Source: Callorhinus ursinus (Eukaryota; Chordata; Mammalia; Carnivora; Otariidae). From it: DNA of 64,000 nucleotides. The first letter of the stretch is position 1. The number at the start of each line of letters is the position of its first letter. The stretch is from contig NW_020313056.1 of the NCBI RefSeq assembly GCF_003265705.1, positions 9,557,939 to 9,621,938 on the forward strand. Reading direction: 5' to 3'. The notes under the pieces were generated by a model. The model was not told the DNA's origin, did no database searches, and saw only the letters and a program-made list of their open reading frames with translations. Position numbers and translations under genes: made by a program. Shown here piece by piece: positions 47,175-58,186 of the stretch.

Positions 47175-47745
47175 TTTTATTTGAAATGTGACCTACCTAA
47201 GAAAAGTATCTAAAACATAAGCACATTGAGTGAACACCTGGGTAGTCCCCATTCAAGTTAATAAGTAAAACTCTGTGTGTACCCCCAAAGGTCCTCACAC
47301 ACTCCTCCTTGGTCACAGCAGCACCTCCTACACCCCAGAAGTAACTGTCCAAATTTTGTGATGATCATTTTCTTGCTTTTTTAAAAACATTTTTATCCCC
47401 TAAGTATGCATTAGTAAACATTTTAATGAAAAATTGTTTCAAAACTTTCTTTAAAAGTTTATGTCATTATATGCAGATTAAGTAGCTTTAAATATATACA
47501 TGTAGTTATAGAGATATAGTGTTATATACCTATTGAAGTGTCATAAAATATTGTATATTCTTTTGCATCTCTCTTTGTGTTTCTGCATGTAGCTTTCTGC
47601 ACGGTGTTGGTTCCCACTGTAAAACTCATTCATGCCTTTGGTGATAGACATTTGGGTCATTTCTGCTGTTTGCTGTTATGAACAGTGAGGCCGTGAGCAG
47701 TCTTGTGTGAACCTCTTTGTGTATGTACCCTTGAGCCTGGCGAGG
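47175..47745 (+). mobile_element. L1M-type 3' fragment
   Basis: An A/T-rich decayed L1 end with CATTTGGGTCATTTCTGCTG and GTTATGAACAGTGAGGCCG near its right end. Confidence 0.55.
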
Positions 47746-48311
47746 GGCAGGAGTTCCTAACAGGTTTTGAGACACGGACTCCTTTGGCAGTGTCACGAAA
47801 CCTGTGGACCCCTCCTCGGATTTAGGGTATGGGCAGCTTCAGCTTCCTTGGAAACTGACAGCCTGTTTTCAGAGGTTGGCCAGTCCCCATCCCAGCCGGC
47901 AGTGCATAGGGGCCCCCGGACTTGGCATTGCTGGGTTTGCACTAGGTTTTAAGTGGCCCCAGTGCCCAGATGAGATGGGCAGGGAGGCTGGGGCATATTC
48001 TCGGGCTCCGGGACTCCTGCATTTGTGCCCAGACTGTGGGGTCTTGAAGCCCCTGTAGTTGATGGGTGTGGGGGGCGTCTTCGTTTGCAGATCCTCTGTT
48101 CTTTGGAGAGAATAGAGAGGAGAGGGAGTGAGCATTTGAAGGGTTCCAAATTCAGCTCTCAGACCCTTATCCTGTTGATGCCCCTGCCACCCTGTCTTTC
48201 TGGAGCAAGATGTGCTGGTCCGTGACCTTACTTTCAAGCGTGTAGTGGGGAATGTTCAGAGTTGTGTGGCTGAGCCCGGGCTGACCCACCTTGGTCTTCT
48301 TCCCCCACCAG

Positions 48312-48461
48312 CGGATTACCACAGCAACGGCTACACTGTCACCAATGGCTGGAAGATCCACAACACGGCCAAAAACAAGTGGTTCGTTTGCATGGCCAAG
48401 ACGGCCGAGGAGAAGCAAAAGTGGCTGGACGCCATCATCCGCGAACGGGAACAGCGTGAGA
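48312..48461 (+). CDS. PREX1: PREX1 exon H: C-terminal half of PH domain, residues about 346-396
   Basis: A 150-nt exon of 49 full codons with a split alanine at the start and a split serine at the end. It begins [16 protein letters not shown] and ends IIREREQRE. The C-terminal PH helix with its conserved tryptophan ([10 protein letters not shown], about W383) is complete, and lysines at about 366 and 368 sit beside the basic membrane-facing surface. The acceptor is CCCCCACCAG/CG. The donor is AGA/gtgagt, where intron consensus compensates for the exon-side A. The phase is 1-1, so it could be skipped in frame, destroying the PH fold. Confidence 0.97.
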
Positions 48462-49324
48462 GTGAGTGCGCCCTCTCCTGGGCCTCCGAAGAGCGGTGGC
48501 TCCGGGGGGCTTTCCCGGGATCCTGGGGTGTGTATGGCTTGCCCTAGGCTGGTCACTTCTGCAGAGTGAGGACTATGTCCAGGGAGGGGGCCTAGGGCCC
48601 TTTCCAGAGAGGCTGGAGCTACAAGACGCAGGTCAGTGAGGGAGCAGAGAGCTCTGGGGCTGTGTTATAACTTGGTGGTACTTTGGATCACCTGAGGGCA
48701 TCTGTTAGAGCCCACTCGACAGATGGTGACGCTGAGGGCCAGTGGAAGGGACTTGCCCAAGGGTCAAGGGTCACAAGGTTGGTCACCCTGGGATTCGTGG
48801 TACCCTTCACACTTGAGCGGTGGTAACCAAGACGTTCCCTCCATGCCTCTGTCTCCCCCATGGTTCTGTTACCTTCAACTGGGGTTCTTTGTGCTTGAGA
48901 CTCAGAGTCTGCATCTGGGGGGAAGATCCCTGGGGGGCTGCGCATTAGCTGTGGTCACAGATCTCTCTGGGCCCAGGCTCCCCCAGGCGGCTTGCCTAAT
49001 ACCTTCTAGGGCTGGGTGTGGTAGTTGGGTGGGGTTGGGACCTGGCTCTGGGTTGTTGTGCAGGGATCTGGGAAAAGGGAGCTGTGCTGTGTCTAGGGGC
49101 AAGTTACTTTAGCTTCCAGACCTCAGTGATGCCGTCTGATGAGTGGGGATAAAAGTTCCTGCTGCACAGGGTTGTAATGGTGCTAAATGCGGTATGGATT
49201 TGACCATACTTGGAAATTTGACACATGATCCTAAAAGCCCTACCCCCGCTCCCACCTTTGCAAAGGAGGAAACTGAGGTATAGTTTTCTCTATCTGCAGC
49301 CTTCCACTTGGGTGTGTCATAGAC

Positions 49325-49580
49325 CTCTCGCACTTGCCATGTCTAATCAGAACTCCTAATTTCCACCCTGTCTTCCGCCCCAAACCTGGAGGTTCCTCAT
49401 CTCAGTACCTGGTTCCTCCCTTCGCCTGGGGCCTCAGATTCAGACTCGTGGTGCCATCCCTGGTTTCTGCCCACTCCCCAAATTCAGTGTATGGGGTCCC
49501 TTTACTTCTGCCAGATCTGCCCACTTCCCTTTCCTCCCTGCTTCTACCCATGTGCAAGTCACCACCATCGCTCAGGACTA
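49325..49580 (+). mobile_element. L2 fragment, sense
   Basis: Upstream L2 text with CATGTCTAATCAGAACTCCT, CCCCAAACCTGGAGG and CACCATCGCTCAGG. Confidence 0.6.
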
Positions 49581-49914
49581 TGGGCAGAAGCTAGATTTTA
49601 AGTTTTCAGGTGATAGTTCTTGATTTTAAATTTTGTATCGAAATTTATTCAAGTGGCTTTAGGCCAAACAAACTACTGAAGCTGGCCCCTGGTTGGCAAG
49701 CTTGTGAGCCCTGAAACTGGTCAGGGCTGGCGGTGGGGCTCAGGGGTGTGGATTGGCCTGGGTGTGGCTGATCAGTGTCTTTGTGGTTAGAATGGAGGGC
49801 TGTGGTCCTTGCAGGGTATATATGCGATCACGAGTAGGGTGTGGCCTCAGTGGGCCTCAGCCGTTAGAATTGAGTGTTGTCCAAACCTTGACCTCGGGGC
49901 TAGGTTTACAGGGG

Positions 49915-50100
49915 TGGTGCATGCTGTGATCAGGAGCACAGATCTGGAGCCAAACTTTCTGGGTCAAAATCCTGGTGCCGCCACTTCTAGTCGGGTAACC
50001 TTAGACAGACAGCTTCATTTCTCTGGGCTTCCGTTTCTTGGGATAATTTTGCCTTACAGGTTTCTTAAGGATTAAGTGGCATATAGTAGAAGCTTCCAGC
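49915..50100 (+). mobile_element. MIR, sense
   Basis: Includes GGAGCACAGATCTGGAGCC, GCCGCCACTTCTAGTCGGG and AAGGATTAAGTGGCATATAG. Confidence 0.8.
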
Positions 50101-50588
50101 ATTTTCTGTTGTTATTTGTCATTGCTGTTGTCAGGAGTGGACAGGGTCCAAGTAGAAAATGTGGGGCAGGGATCTGGTCAGGGTTCTGTGAGTATTGTCT
50201 AGAGAAACAGGCAGATTTTTCTCCCTGGCTGGAAGGAAGAACTCAGTAGGCTTCCTGATAACCTCTGAATTTGGAAACCCATGCTCAGGTTGAAGGGTTG
50301 AATGAGCTTGACTGCTTATTACCCTAGAACTTAACCTCTTTGGGCCTCAGCTTTGCCTTCTGTAAAATGGGGGCGATCAGCCTCCCTCCCCTACAGCGTT
50401 GTGTGAAGAGTCACTGGCAGGTGCCCGAAGCAGTGGCTGACACGCAGGGAGTGCTCTATAGATGACCGCGGTGGGGCGCACTCGGGCGGGCAGATGGGCA
50501 GCGGGCTTCCAGGAGCCGCAGGCCTGCCCCCCTCTGCTCCCCAGCGCTGGTGCTCCCTGAGTGCTGACTGTGCCCCCCACCCCCGTAG

Positions 50589-50736
50589 GCCTGAAGCTGG
50601 GCATGGAGCGGGACGCCTACGTCATGATTGCGGAGAAGGGGGAGAAGCTTTACCACATGATGATGAACAAGAAGGTGAACCTGATCAAGGACCGCCGGAG
50701 AAAACTGAGCACCGTCCCTAAGTGCTTCCTCGGCAA
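50589..50736 (+). CDS. PREX1: PREX1 exon I: PH-DEP1 linker and start of DEP1, residues about 397-445
   Basis: A 148-nt exon of 48 full codons with a split serine at the start and a split asparagine at the end. It begins [16 protein letters not shown] and ends STVPKCFLG. It encodes the linker after PH and the first helices of DEP1, including the basic KDRRRKL stretch and the CFLGNEF helix that starts the DEP core. The DEP domains hold the DH-PH module in an autoinhibited arrangement and are reported sites of PKA and inositol-phosphate regulation. The acceptor is CCCCGTAG/GC and the donor is CAA/gtgagt. Confidence 0.97.
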
Positions 50737-52235
50737 GTGAGTGGCCCCACCCAGGCCTCTGAGGGGTTCCTGTGCTGGTCCCGGGCAGCGGGTGGGCCAC
50801 ACTGTTCCCACCTGGCTCTTCCCCCGGAGCCCTGCAGGGCAGAGCCCCTAAAGCACCCTGAATCCTCATTTAACAGACCTCAGAGGTCAAGAAGGATGGT
50901 GGGGTCCCCATGTCAGGTCTTTCAAATGTTTCCTACCACAGCTCACTGCAGAATGTAAATTTTATGTTGTAACCTGGAGCACACGTCCACGTAACATGAT
51001 TGAAGCCAGTTTCACAGAACTTACTGTGCTGGGTACGCTCTGAAAGTGTGTGTCTTTTTCTGTTCTGTTTCTTTGCTATTCTGCCTTGTCCTTTGTATGT
51101 TATTCATTTCTCCATTTGTTTTTAAAAAATAATGCGAAGCGAGACCATGGCATTGATTTCACAAACTACTAATGGGTTGCCCACCATGGATTGAGAGACA
51201 CTGCCCTCACACTCAAAACAGAAGCCATTATAGATAGTTCAAGCAAAGAGGTTTTTAACACAGAGAGTTGCTGGAAGCGCCGGAGAGCAGATGTGGGCCT
51301 TCACATCAGTCTGCGCAGGCTGCCGTCCCCACACACTGCAGGCCGAGCAGCTCAAACAGAAACTTACCGCCTCGCAGTCCTAGAGGCTGGAACCCAGAGC
51401 CCAAGGTGTGGGCAGGCTTGGTGTCCTGTGAGGCCTCCCTGCCTGGGTTACACGTGAGGGAGAAGGGGAGGCTCCTGGCAGCTTTCAGGATTTGAGGGCC
51501 TCCAGTGTCTCTGTTTGGGAAATACATTCCTTCCCAGTAATAAAACATTTTACCCCCTGCCCCCATTTTATAACCAAGGATCAAGGGGGTCAGAGCACAG
51601 GTGTATCTTAAACCCAGATTTACATCTCCTTCACCTGGTGAGGGCGGCAGCTACACAGTCCCACTAAAATTGCCAGGCTGTGTGCCGCCCTGCTGTGCGC
51701 TCAACGTGGTGGTCGACACGGAGGGTGCCAACCTCACGGAGCTTGTGGTCCAGCAGGGGAGAGAAGTTTGCCTGGGAGGCAGGGACTTTATTTAGAATGT
51801 ATTGACTTATAACCCTCCCCCTTCCCAAAAGCTTTTGAAGAGGCCCTGGATACAACCCTCTGTGTTATGATCTTGCCCCGGACCAGGGGAGAGGTGATTT
51901 GGACAAAGGGGTCACAGTAAAGATGGGGGCAGTGCTTGCATTCTGGATCATTTTGAAAGTGACCGCATTTGTTGGCCAGGTGAGAAAAAAGGGAGCTGAG
52001 GATTGAGAGCCCCTAGAAGGCTGGAGTTGCCTCTTGCTGTGAAGGGGAAGGAGATGGATGGAGGAGCAGGTTTCAGGGGCAGGAGTAGAGCTTGGAGGCT
52101 CCTTTTGGACAGGTGCCCTTGAGACTCTTAGACACCTGGATGGAGATGTTGACTCGTTAGTTGGATATAGATCTTAACTTGGGGAGAAAAGACTGGGTTG
52201 AAGGAGTAAATGCAGGGCATGTGGGCATTTTTATT

Positions 52236-52419
52236 TATTTTTTAAGATTTTACTCATTTATTTGAGAGACAGAATGAGCTGGGGGGAGGGGCAGAGGCAG
52301 AGGGAGAAGCAGGCTCCTGCAGAGTGGGGGAGCCTGACACGGGGCTTGATCCCAGGACCTCAAGATCATGACCTGAGCCGAAGGCAAATGTTTAACCGAC
52401 TGAGCCACCCAGGTGCCAT
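52236..52419 (-). mobile_element. SINEC, antisense
   Basis: TTTTTAAGATTTTACTCATT at the left and CGACTGAGCCACCCAGGTG at the right. Moderately diverged. Confidence 0.93.
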
Positions 52420-53389
52420 CAAAACATTTTGATGGTTTTTAAAGCCATGGGACTGAACTCTGCAAGGGGACACGCAGGGAGAGTCGAGGCAGGTACTGGG
52501 CCTTGGGGCTGCCAGCGTCTGGAGGAAAGAGCCTAAGGGGAGCGGGCAGAGAGGTAGGAGGCACTTGGGGCAAGTGTGGCGTCCTGGAAGTCAGGTGAAG
52601 AAGATGCAGAGACAGCGCGCAGCGGCAGCTAGGTTTGGATGCGCTAAGGTTGAAATGCCTGGGGATATTCAAGTGCCAGTGTTGGGCAGGCCTTTGGAGA
52701 CCAAGTATGGAGCTGGGGCAGAGCTCATTGGTCACGGCCTGAGGCTTGTGGTGGAATGGGCAGCAGGAAGGAGATTTTTGGGGGTGGTTGGTCTCCTGAG
52801 GGGTGGCCGAGGGCTGCCCTGGACGGGCTGCCCTGTTGCCCCCAGGGGTCAGCAACCCCAGCCGCGAGCTCCCTGGGAAGGTGTGTGGAGAGAAGAGTCT
52901 GGGCTCCAGACCTCTGGGAATCGGGGAAGGGGCAGCTTGGCTCATCTCCATCAGCTGGTCTTTAATCCCTGGGCAGAAAGGAGGTTTTTCTCTCGGGAAG
53001 GGCTTGCTTCCGGCCCCCCCCCCCCCCGGGTCAGACGACCTCTCCGCCTCCTGCCAAGCCCCTTGGGGAGCTCAGTCCAGCCGGATAGGATAACCTGCCT
53101 GTGATTAGAGCTTCAGCAGAGTGTTCTGTCTCCTCAGGAAGGATTAGGGAGATTTCTTTTACCGCCCGTTTGAAACAGGGCCAGGATTGAATCTTGTTTT
53201 ATAATCACCGGGGCCTTAAGGACCAGACTTCCTGCAGAAGATTGTTCTAATAAAACTCTTCTCGCATAGCTCTGCTCTGTGCGCAGCCCCAGGGCTCAAG
53301 ACCTTCCTCCTTCCCGGCCAGGGCTCAGCTTCCAAGTCTCCTGCAGGAGCATCCTTGGTCCCTTTGGATGGAAGGAACCTATAGCCACC

Positions 53390-53600
53390 AAGACATAATT
53401 ATCAACCGTTTCTCTGCTCCAGGCACTGGCAGGCAGCTATGCCTTTTAACCCACATACAACACTGTGAGGCAGGTCACTGCCATTATTCCCATTTTAAGG
53501 GTAAGAGAATGAAGGCACAGAGAGAGAAGAGGTCCTGTACAAGGTCACAGAGCCACAAGTGGGGGGCTGGGATTTGAATCCAGGACTCTCTCCCACCACA
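53390..53600 (-). mobile_element. MIR, antisense
   Basis: Includes CACTGTGAGGCAGGTCACTG, AAGGTCACAGAGCCACAAG, GGGATTTGAATCCAGGA. Confidence 0.85.
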
Positions 53601-53744
53601 CTCTGCTGTATGTATCCATTTATATCTTTGTTTAGCACATTTCATTTTTCCTTGGTTGTTCCTTTCTCCATATCCATCTGCACTGCTAGAGGGGGAATCT
53701 ATGAATACAGAATGTGTCTGATGTATCTTTATAACTTTTGAGGG

Positions 53745-53945
53745 TTGGGCTTTGAGTCAGACTTGGATGCAAGCCCTGGTTCCCCCACCTTCTAGCTGTG
53801 TGATTGTGGGCAAGTTTCTTAGCCTCTCTGAACTTCAGTAAATGACCAGTTAATAGGAAATAATAAAATATGCCTCACAGGATTGTCAGAGGCTTCAGTG
53901 AGAAAATGCATGTGACATGCTAGCCCAGTGCTGGCCAGAGTGACA
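53745..53945 (+). mobile_element. MIR, sense
   Basis: Includes CTTCTAGCTGTGTGATTGTG, GCCTCTCTGAACTTCAGT, CCTCACAGGATTGTCAGAGG. Confidence 0.83.
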
Positions 53946-54074
53946 GAAATGTGGAGTAGCCTGTTTCTGCTGTGCTCAGAGAACTTGCGAAGAGAATCAA
54001 GGAATAAAATCTGGATGTTTGTGTGGTGGAGGCATCATGGGAGGAACAGGGCGTTGGGCAGACAGAATCGACTC

Positions 54075-54760
54075 ATTCATGCATCCATGCCGTTCATTCA
54101 GTGTTTACTGAGCCCTTACTGTGCCAGCAGGAACAGGACAGATGAATCCCTATCCTCGTGGAGAGAACTGTCCAGTGGGGAGCCAGAAAATAGACAACTA
54201 GACAAACATCAGCACAGAGGGGATTTCAGCCAATCGTCGGATATTGCAAGCAGTGAGTTAGGTTGATATTAAGGAGGTGAGGAAATGGGGTGATGTTTCA
54301 GCTGGGGTGGTCAGGGAGAGCCTCTCAGGGGAGGAGACGTTTTAACCAAGCTCTAGATGATAAGCAAGAGCCAGTCATGAGATGATCTGGGGGAATAGCA
54401 TTCCTGGCAGAGGGAGCAGCAGGTGTGAGAGCCCCACGGCTGGAATGAACCTTGAGTAAGTAAGTAAGGAACAGCCAGGCCAGTGTGGCTAGAGCGAGGG
54501 AGTGGCCAAGGACTGGGAGATGAGGCTGCAGGTGTTGGCAGGGGCCATATTGGGCAGGTAAGGGGGAAGGGGCCATATTGGGCAGGTAAGGGGGATCGGG
54601 GCGGGCTCGGGTTTTCATTCTGGGCGCTCTGGGAAGCCATTCAGAGTCTAAGCAGAAGAGGGGGATAAGGATGAGCTCATCACACCGGCTCTGGATGGAG
54701 GAACTGTCAGGGGACAAGGGTAATGGTGTGACTGGCAGGGGCAGTCAGGGAAGGCTTCCT
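54075..54760 (-). mobile_element. L2, antisense
   Basis: Includes TGTTTACTGAGCCCTTACTG, AATAGCATTCCTGGCAGAGG and GGCCAGTGTGGCTAGAGCG. Confidence 0.8.
54541..54596. repeat. 28-bp tandem duplication
   Basis: GGGGCCATATTGGGCAGGTA plus 8 bp is repeated once (54541-54568 and 54569-54596) with one difference, inside an antisense L2. Confidence 0.92.
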
Positions 54761-55721
54761 GGAAGAGAATGCCTTTGGTTTCCCCCTTGCCGCCAGAGGT
54801 TAGATGTCATTCACTGGTGTCTGCTGTTGTAGAAGCTCTGAGGTGGAAGGGGCCTCATTGTCTCACCCACCTGCATGCACAGGTGCAGGGTATCCGTGGG
54901 TAGGAGCCGATCAGTCATGGTTTGTCAGATGTTGCTGCAGGAAGCTTCTACAGGAATTGTTCAGGAAGCAACTTCAGGCAGTGGAGTTACAGGGACGAAC
55001 ATAAAACCTCCAGCCCTCCCCTCATGGAGGCGACAGGTGAGAACAAGGGGACTGCCTTACGGGCTGGTGAGTGGTACACGGGGCCTCTGCTCAGGGGACT
55101 GTCCCAGGGAGATGGCAAAGACACACCTGTGTGTCCCCTGTGCCTAGCATTGGGCTTGACACCTGGTAGGGATTCTGGGGGTCAGGAAGGAAGGAGGGCT
55201 GAAGCCGGGCGCATGCGAACTCAACTAGTGCCCCATTGCCTGAATCCCAGACTCCGTCCCCACCGGCCTCGGCTGACCTTCTGTCTGTGTCCCCAGCTCG
55301 GTGCTCCGAGTTACATCTCTCTGAAAGGCTGGATCTTGCCACTCTTTGTACCCAAGGCTGGCAGATTGCTGGTTTCCTTACCTTACTTCTCACTCAGGGC
55401 CTTTGTATGTGCTGATCCCCCTGCCTAGAACACCCTTCCTTGCCCCTCAGTGGAGGCAAACAGTGCCCCACTGACCTAGTGCAGTTCACGCGTGTGTTTT
55501 ATGTGGGCCACATGGTGCTTTCAGGAAATTTTGGATTATATATCAACATGTAACAGTTGGGAGATTTCCCAGGAAATGCCGAATTTCCGGCTTCTCTTGG
55601 AAAGTAAGATGCTTTGGTCTTCCCATGTGGCCGCCGTCAGCTGTACGGAGGGGTGGCTCGCGTCTTCAGGAGCTGCAGTCCTGGCTGGTTCCACAGAGCC
55701 TCAACCTGGCCCTGCCTCCTC

Positions 55722-55914
55722 CTTTTTTTTTGAGAGAGAGAGAGAGAGAGCCAGCAAATGTGGGGGAGGAGCAGAGGGAGAGGCAGAGAGAATCTTAAGC
55801 AGGTTCCATGCCCAGCACAGATCCCGACACGGGGTTTGATCTCACAACCCTGAGATCATGACCTGAGCCAAAATCAAGAGTCGGACGCTTCACCGACTGA
55901 GCCACTCTGGCACC
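55722..55914 (-). mobile_element. Older SINEC-type element, antisense
   Basis: Short T run, GA repeat (55733-55751), AATCTTAAGCAGG body and diverged head complement GAGCCACTCTGGCACC. No clear target duplication. Confidence 0.9.
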
Positions 55915-56559
55915 TCCAGCCTAGCCCCTTGTGTTCATTTACAAGAGCTCGAGGTCCCTGTGTTAGAGATGAGTTTTATCTGTTTTGGCACACTTGGTTC
56001 CAGTTTGAGAGTTGATACGATGTGAAAGTTTACCTGCTGCTGGATCCAGAAGGCCCCGGAGTGAAGTAGTTGTCAGAACAACCATACTGAGGCCCAGAGG
56101 GGCACAGCGTCTTGCCCAAATTCGCCCAGTGAGCTATGAACTTTCCTTGTTGCTCTAAAAGGGGTAAGACCCAGCTTGGGGCAGAAACCTGGGTCACAGT
56201 TGCTCTTCTCTGGGCTGCCTTCCTTTGCCCTAGCAGAAGACACTGGGTCACTGCCTGCCCCCCATCTGGCCACAGTGCCGCTGGTTGGTGCCAGAGGCGG
56301 CCCCTGATGGGACAGCTGGTGGGCAGCTGGGTGCCGAGTCTCCAGCTTCCGAGAGTGGGCGCTCAACATCTGTTCGCCTCCCTCAGCTGCTGGCAACTTT
56401 CCCCTGTCTCTGATTTTTGGGACTTGAGAATAAAACTGGGGGGTGGAGGACCTAGAACAATCTCTTCCCCCCCACCTGGGGCTCCCGCCCCACAAAATAG
56501 ATCCATTTCTTCTGTGTCCCTCCCCCCCCACCTTGGCCTGCATCCGGGGCTCTCTGAAT

Positions 56560-56770
56560 GCCTCAGCATGCACCACTACCTACACACAGGCAGGCTTTGC
56601 TCAGCCAAACACTGGGAAGCTAAAAATAGTCCTGCCCCCTCTGGCCCTGTAATTGGAGGCGGGACAGCTGGTTTCGATAAGCGGGAGAGCTCTGTGCTCT
56701 GGCCCGCTGCCGCGTGCTTTCATTGAACACAGATTGCCTTGGTGGCAACAGCCCCATTGCCGGCTCTCCC
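56560..56770. promoter_or_regulatory. Unique block with clustered factor-like motifs
   Basis: Contains CTAAAAATAG (56620-56629, a full MEF2 consensus), GGCGGGACAGCTG (E-box at 56665-56670) and GATAAG (56676-56681) within 65 bp, in repeat-free sequence. Motif presence alone is weak evidence of an enhancer. Confidence 0.25.
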
Positions 56771-56959
56771 TTTTCCTGCTGGCTTGGAGTGGGTTGAGCT
56801 CTGCGCTGAGCCTGAGGGCGCCTCCAAGAGCAGGGACCTGGGGTCTGGCTGAGCCTCTACCCCACTGGCTGGTCACGTTGGATCTGCCTGATTTCCTCGG
56901 GCTCGTGAGCCCTTCTTTCTCCTAGAGACCTTCCTGCTGACCCTAGAACATTCCTTCTT

Positions 56960-57500
56960 GTTTGATGGTTCATTCCTTCATGTGTTCAAGAAATGATTAT
57001 TGAGGTCTACTGTGCTTTAGACCCTCCTCTAAGGTGCTGGGGGTAGGGCTGTGAGTAAGATTGACAAAAATCCCTGTCAGCGTAGAGATTACTTTCTGGT
57101 GGGGCAGATGGCTGATAAACACATATAAATCTGTAGCAGTACAAGGATAAGTGCTCAAAAGGAAGCAAAACCGAGAGATGTGAGGATTGTGTGGGGAGCT
57201 GCTTTTGCTGAGAAGGGAGGATTTAACATGAGGAGCTAGGGGAGAGCGTTTCCAGGCAGCGGGAACAGCAAGTGCAAAGGCCCCGAGGTAGGTAGGAGTC
57301 TGATCCTTTTCAAGTAGCAGAAGATGGTGGGTGTGGCTAAAACATAAGAAGTGAAAGGTATAGGAAATGAGATCCGTGAGGTTGGCAGTTCGTGTGGGGC
57401 ATTGTCATCATGGGCAGAGTTTGGATCTTTTTCTGAGGGCAAGGGGGAAGCCCACTGGAGAGTTTGACTAGGAGAATGACATGATCTGATCACCACGAGC
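56960..57500 (-). mobile_element. L2, antisense
   Basis: Includes AGCGGGAACAGCAAGTGCAA, AAGCCCACTGGAGAGTTTGA and GAATGACATGATCTGATC. Confidence 0.82.
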
Positions 57501-57569
57501 TCTCTTGACTCGCCACAGTCATCTTTCTGGGCTCTTATTTCTTCCTGCCTGCTTGTTCTTTGTTCCTTC

Positions 57570-57850
57570 TGCTCATCCATCCATGTTGCCGTCCATCATC
57601 CGTTTCCCCCACCCATCTGCCCGGGTCTCTCTTCACTTAGTGTCTACCCATCCTCGCCATGCTCCCCTCCACCCACTTGCCCACTGGTCTTTCCAGCTAC
57701 CTACTCGTTTGTTTATCAGTTCGTCCATTCATCTGCTCACTTCCTATTCATTTATCTCCCCACTCATGTGTCCGTCCATCCATCCATCCATCCATCCATC
57801 CTCCCTTCTTCCTTCCCTCTTATCCATCCATCTATCCATGCACCCATCCA
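57570..57850. repeat. CCAT-rich tetranucleotide array
   Basis: About 280 bp of CCAT/TCCA-like units with a regular core at 57776-57801. It ends about 235 bp upstream of exon J and is complementary in sequence to the TGGA array in intron F-G. Confidence 0.9.
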
Positions 57851-58085
57851 GGGCACCTGAGTCGGGGCCTGGGGTCTGGTCACACCCAACCCTCTGCCAT
57901 TGGTCTTAGGGAAAGGCACAAGGTCTTAGCACAACCCCCGGGCGGTGGGCTCCCAAGCTTTGCTTTCCTGTGGCACGTTCTAACTCTCCGTCACAGGAGT
58001 GGGTGGGGCCAAGCCAGTTTAGTGCTGGTCCCTGTGTTCCCAAGACGGGGGAGTTTCTCTCAACTGCATCTTATGTTCCTGGCAG

Positions 58086-58186
58086 TGAATTTGTTGCCTG
58101 GCTTCTGGAAATTGGTGAAATCAGCAAGACCGAAGAAGGAGTCAACCTGGGCCAGGCCCTGTTGGAAAACGGTATAATCCACCATG
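58086..58186 (+). CDS. PREX1: PREX1 exon J: DEP1 core, residues about 446-478
   Basis: A 101-nt exon of 33 full codons between split asparagine 445 and split valine 479. It begins [18 protein letters not shown] and ends LENGIIHH. It is the core of DEP1 (helices 2 and 3, with the typical WLL and LxxGIIHHV elements). The acceptor is TTCCTGGCAG/TG and the donor is ATG/gtgagt. The phase is 2 to 1. The CCAT array ends about 235 bp upstream. Confidence 0.97.

Larger units (their letters stand above)
46914..48311 (+). other. PREX1: PREX1 intron G-H
   Basis: A 1.4-kb intron. It starts with an older antisense SINE (46978-47163), followed by an L1M-type 3' fragment (47175-47745). The remaining 560 bp before exon H hold no recognised element. 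The acceptor tract is CTTCTTCCCCCACCAG. Confidence 0.85.
48462..50588 (+). other. PREX1: PREX1 intron H-I
   Basis: A 2.1-kb intron largely made of old repeats: MIR fragments (48690-48785, 49080-49205, 49915-50100 and 50300-50465) and an L2 fragment (49325-49580). The rest is unassigned. It has a C-rich acceptor tract ending CCCCCGTAG. Confidence 0.8.
50737..58085 (+). other. PREX1: PREX1 intron I-J
   Basis: A 7.3-kb intron. It contains an unnamed old repeat (about 51180-51600), an antisense SINEC (52236-52419), MIRs (53390-53600 and 53745-53945), an antisense L2 (54075-54760) with an internal 28-bp tandem duplication, an L2 tail (55300-55450), an antisense SINE (55722-55914), a MIR (56060-56170), a unique block with clustered motifs (56560-56770), an antisense L2 (56960-57500) and a CCAT-rich array (57570-57850). 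The 51610-52230 and 52430-53380 stretches show no gene; the latter includes an 11-C run near 53017. Confidence 0.8.

Noticed and set aside
56665..56680. Composite E-box/GATA site as used by the SCL complex
   Set aside because: The spacing between CTG and GATA is only 5 bp, against roughly 9-10 in the known composite. The individual motifs were kept as a weak cluster only.
57570..57850. CRISPR-like array
   Set aside because: The tetranucleotide repeat has no spacers, and the genome is mammalian.
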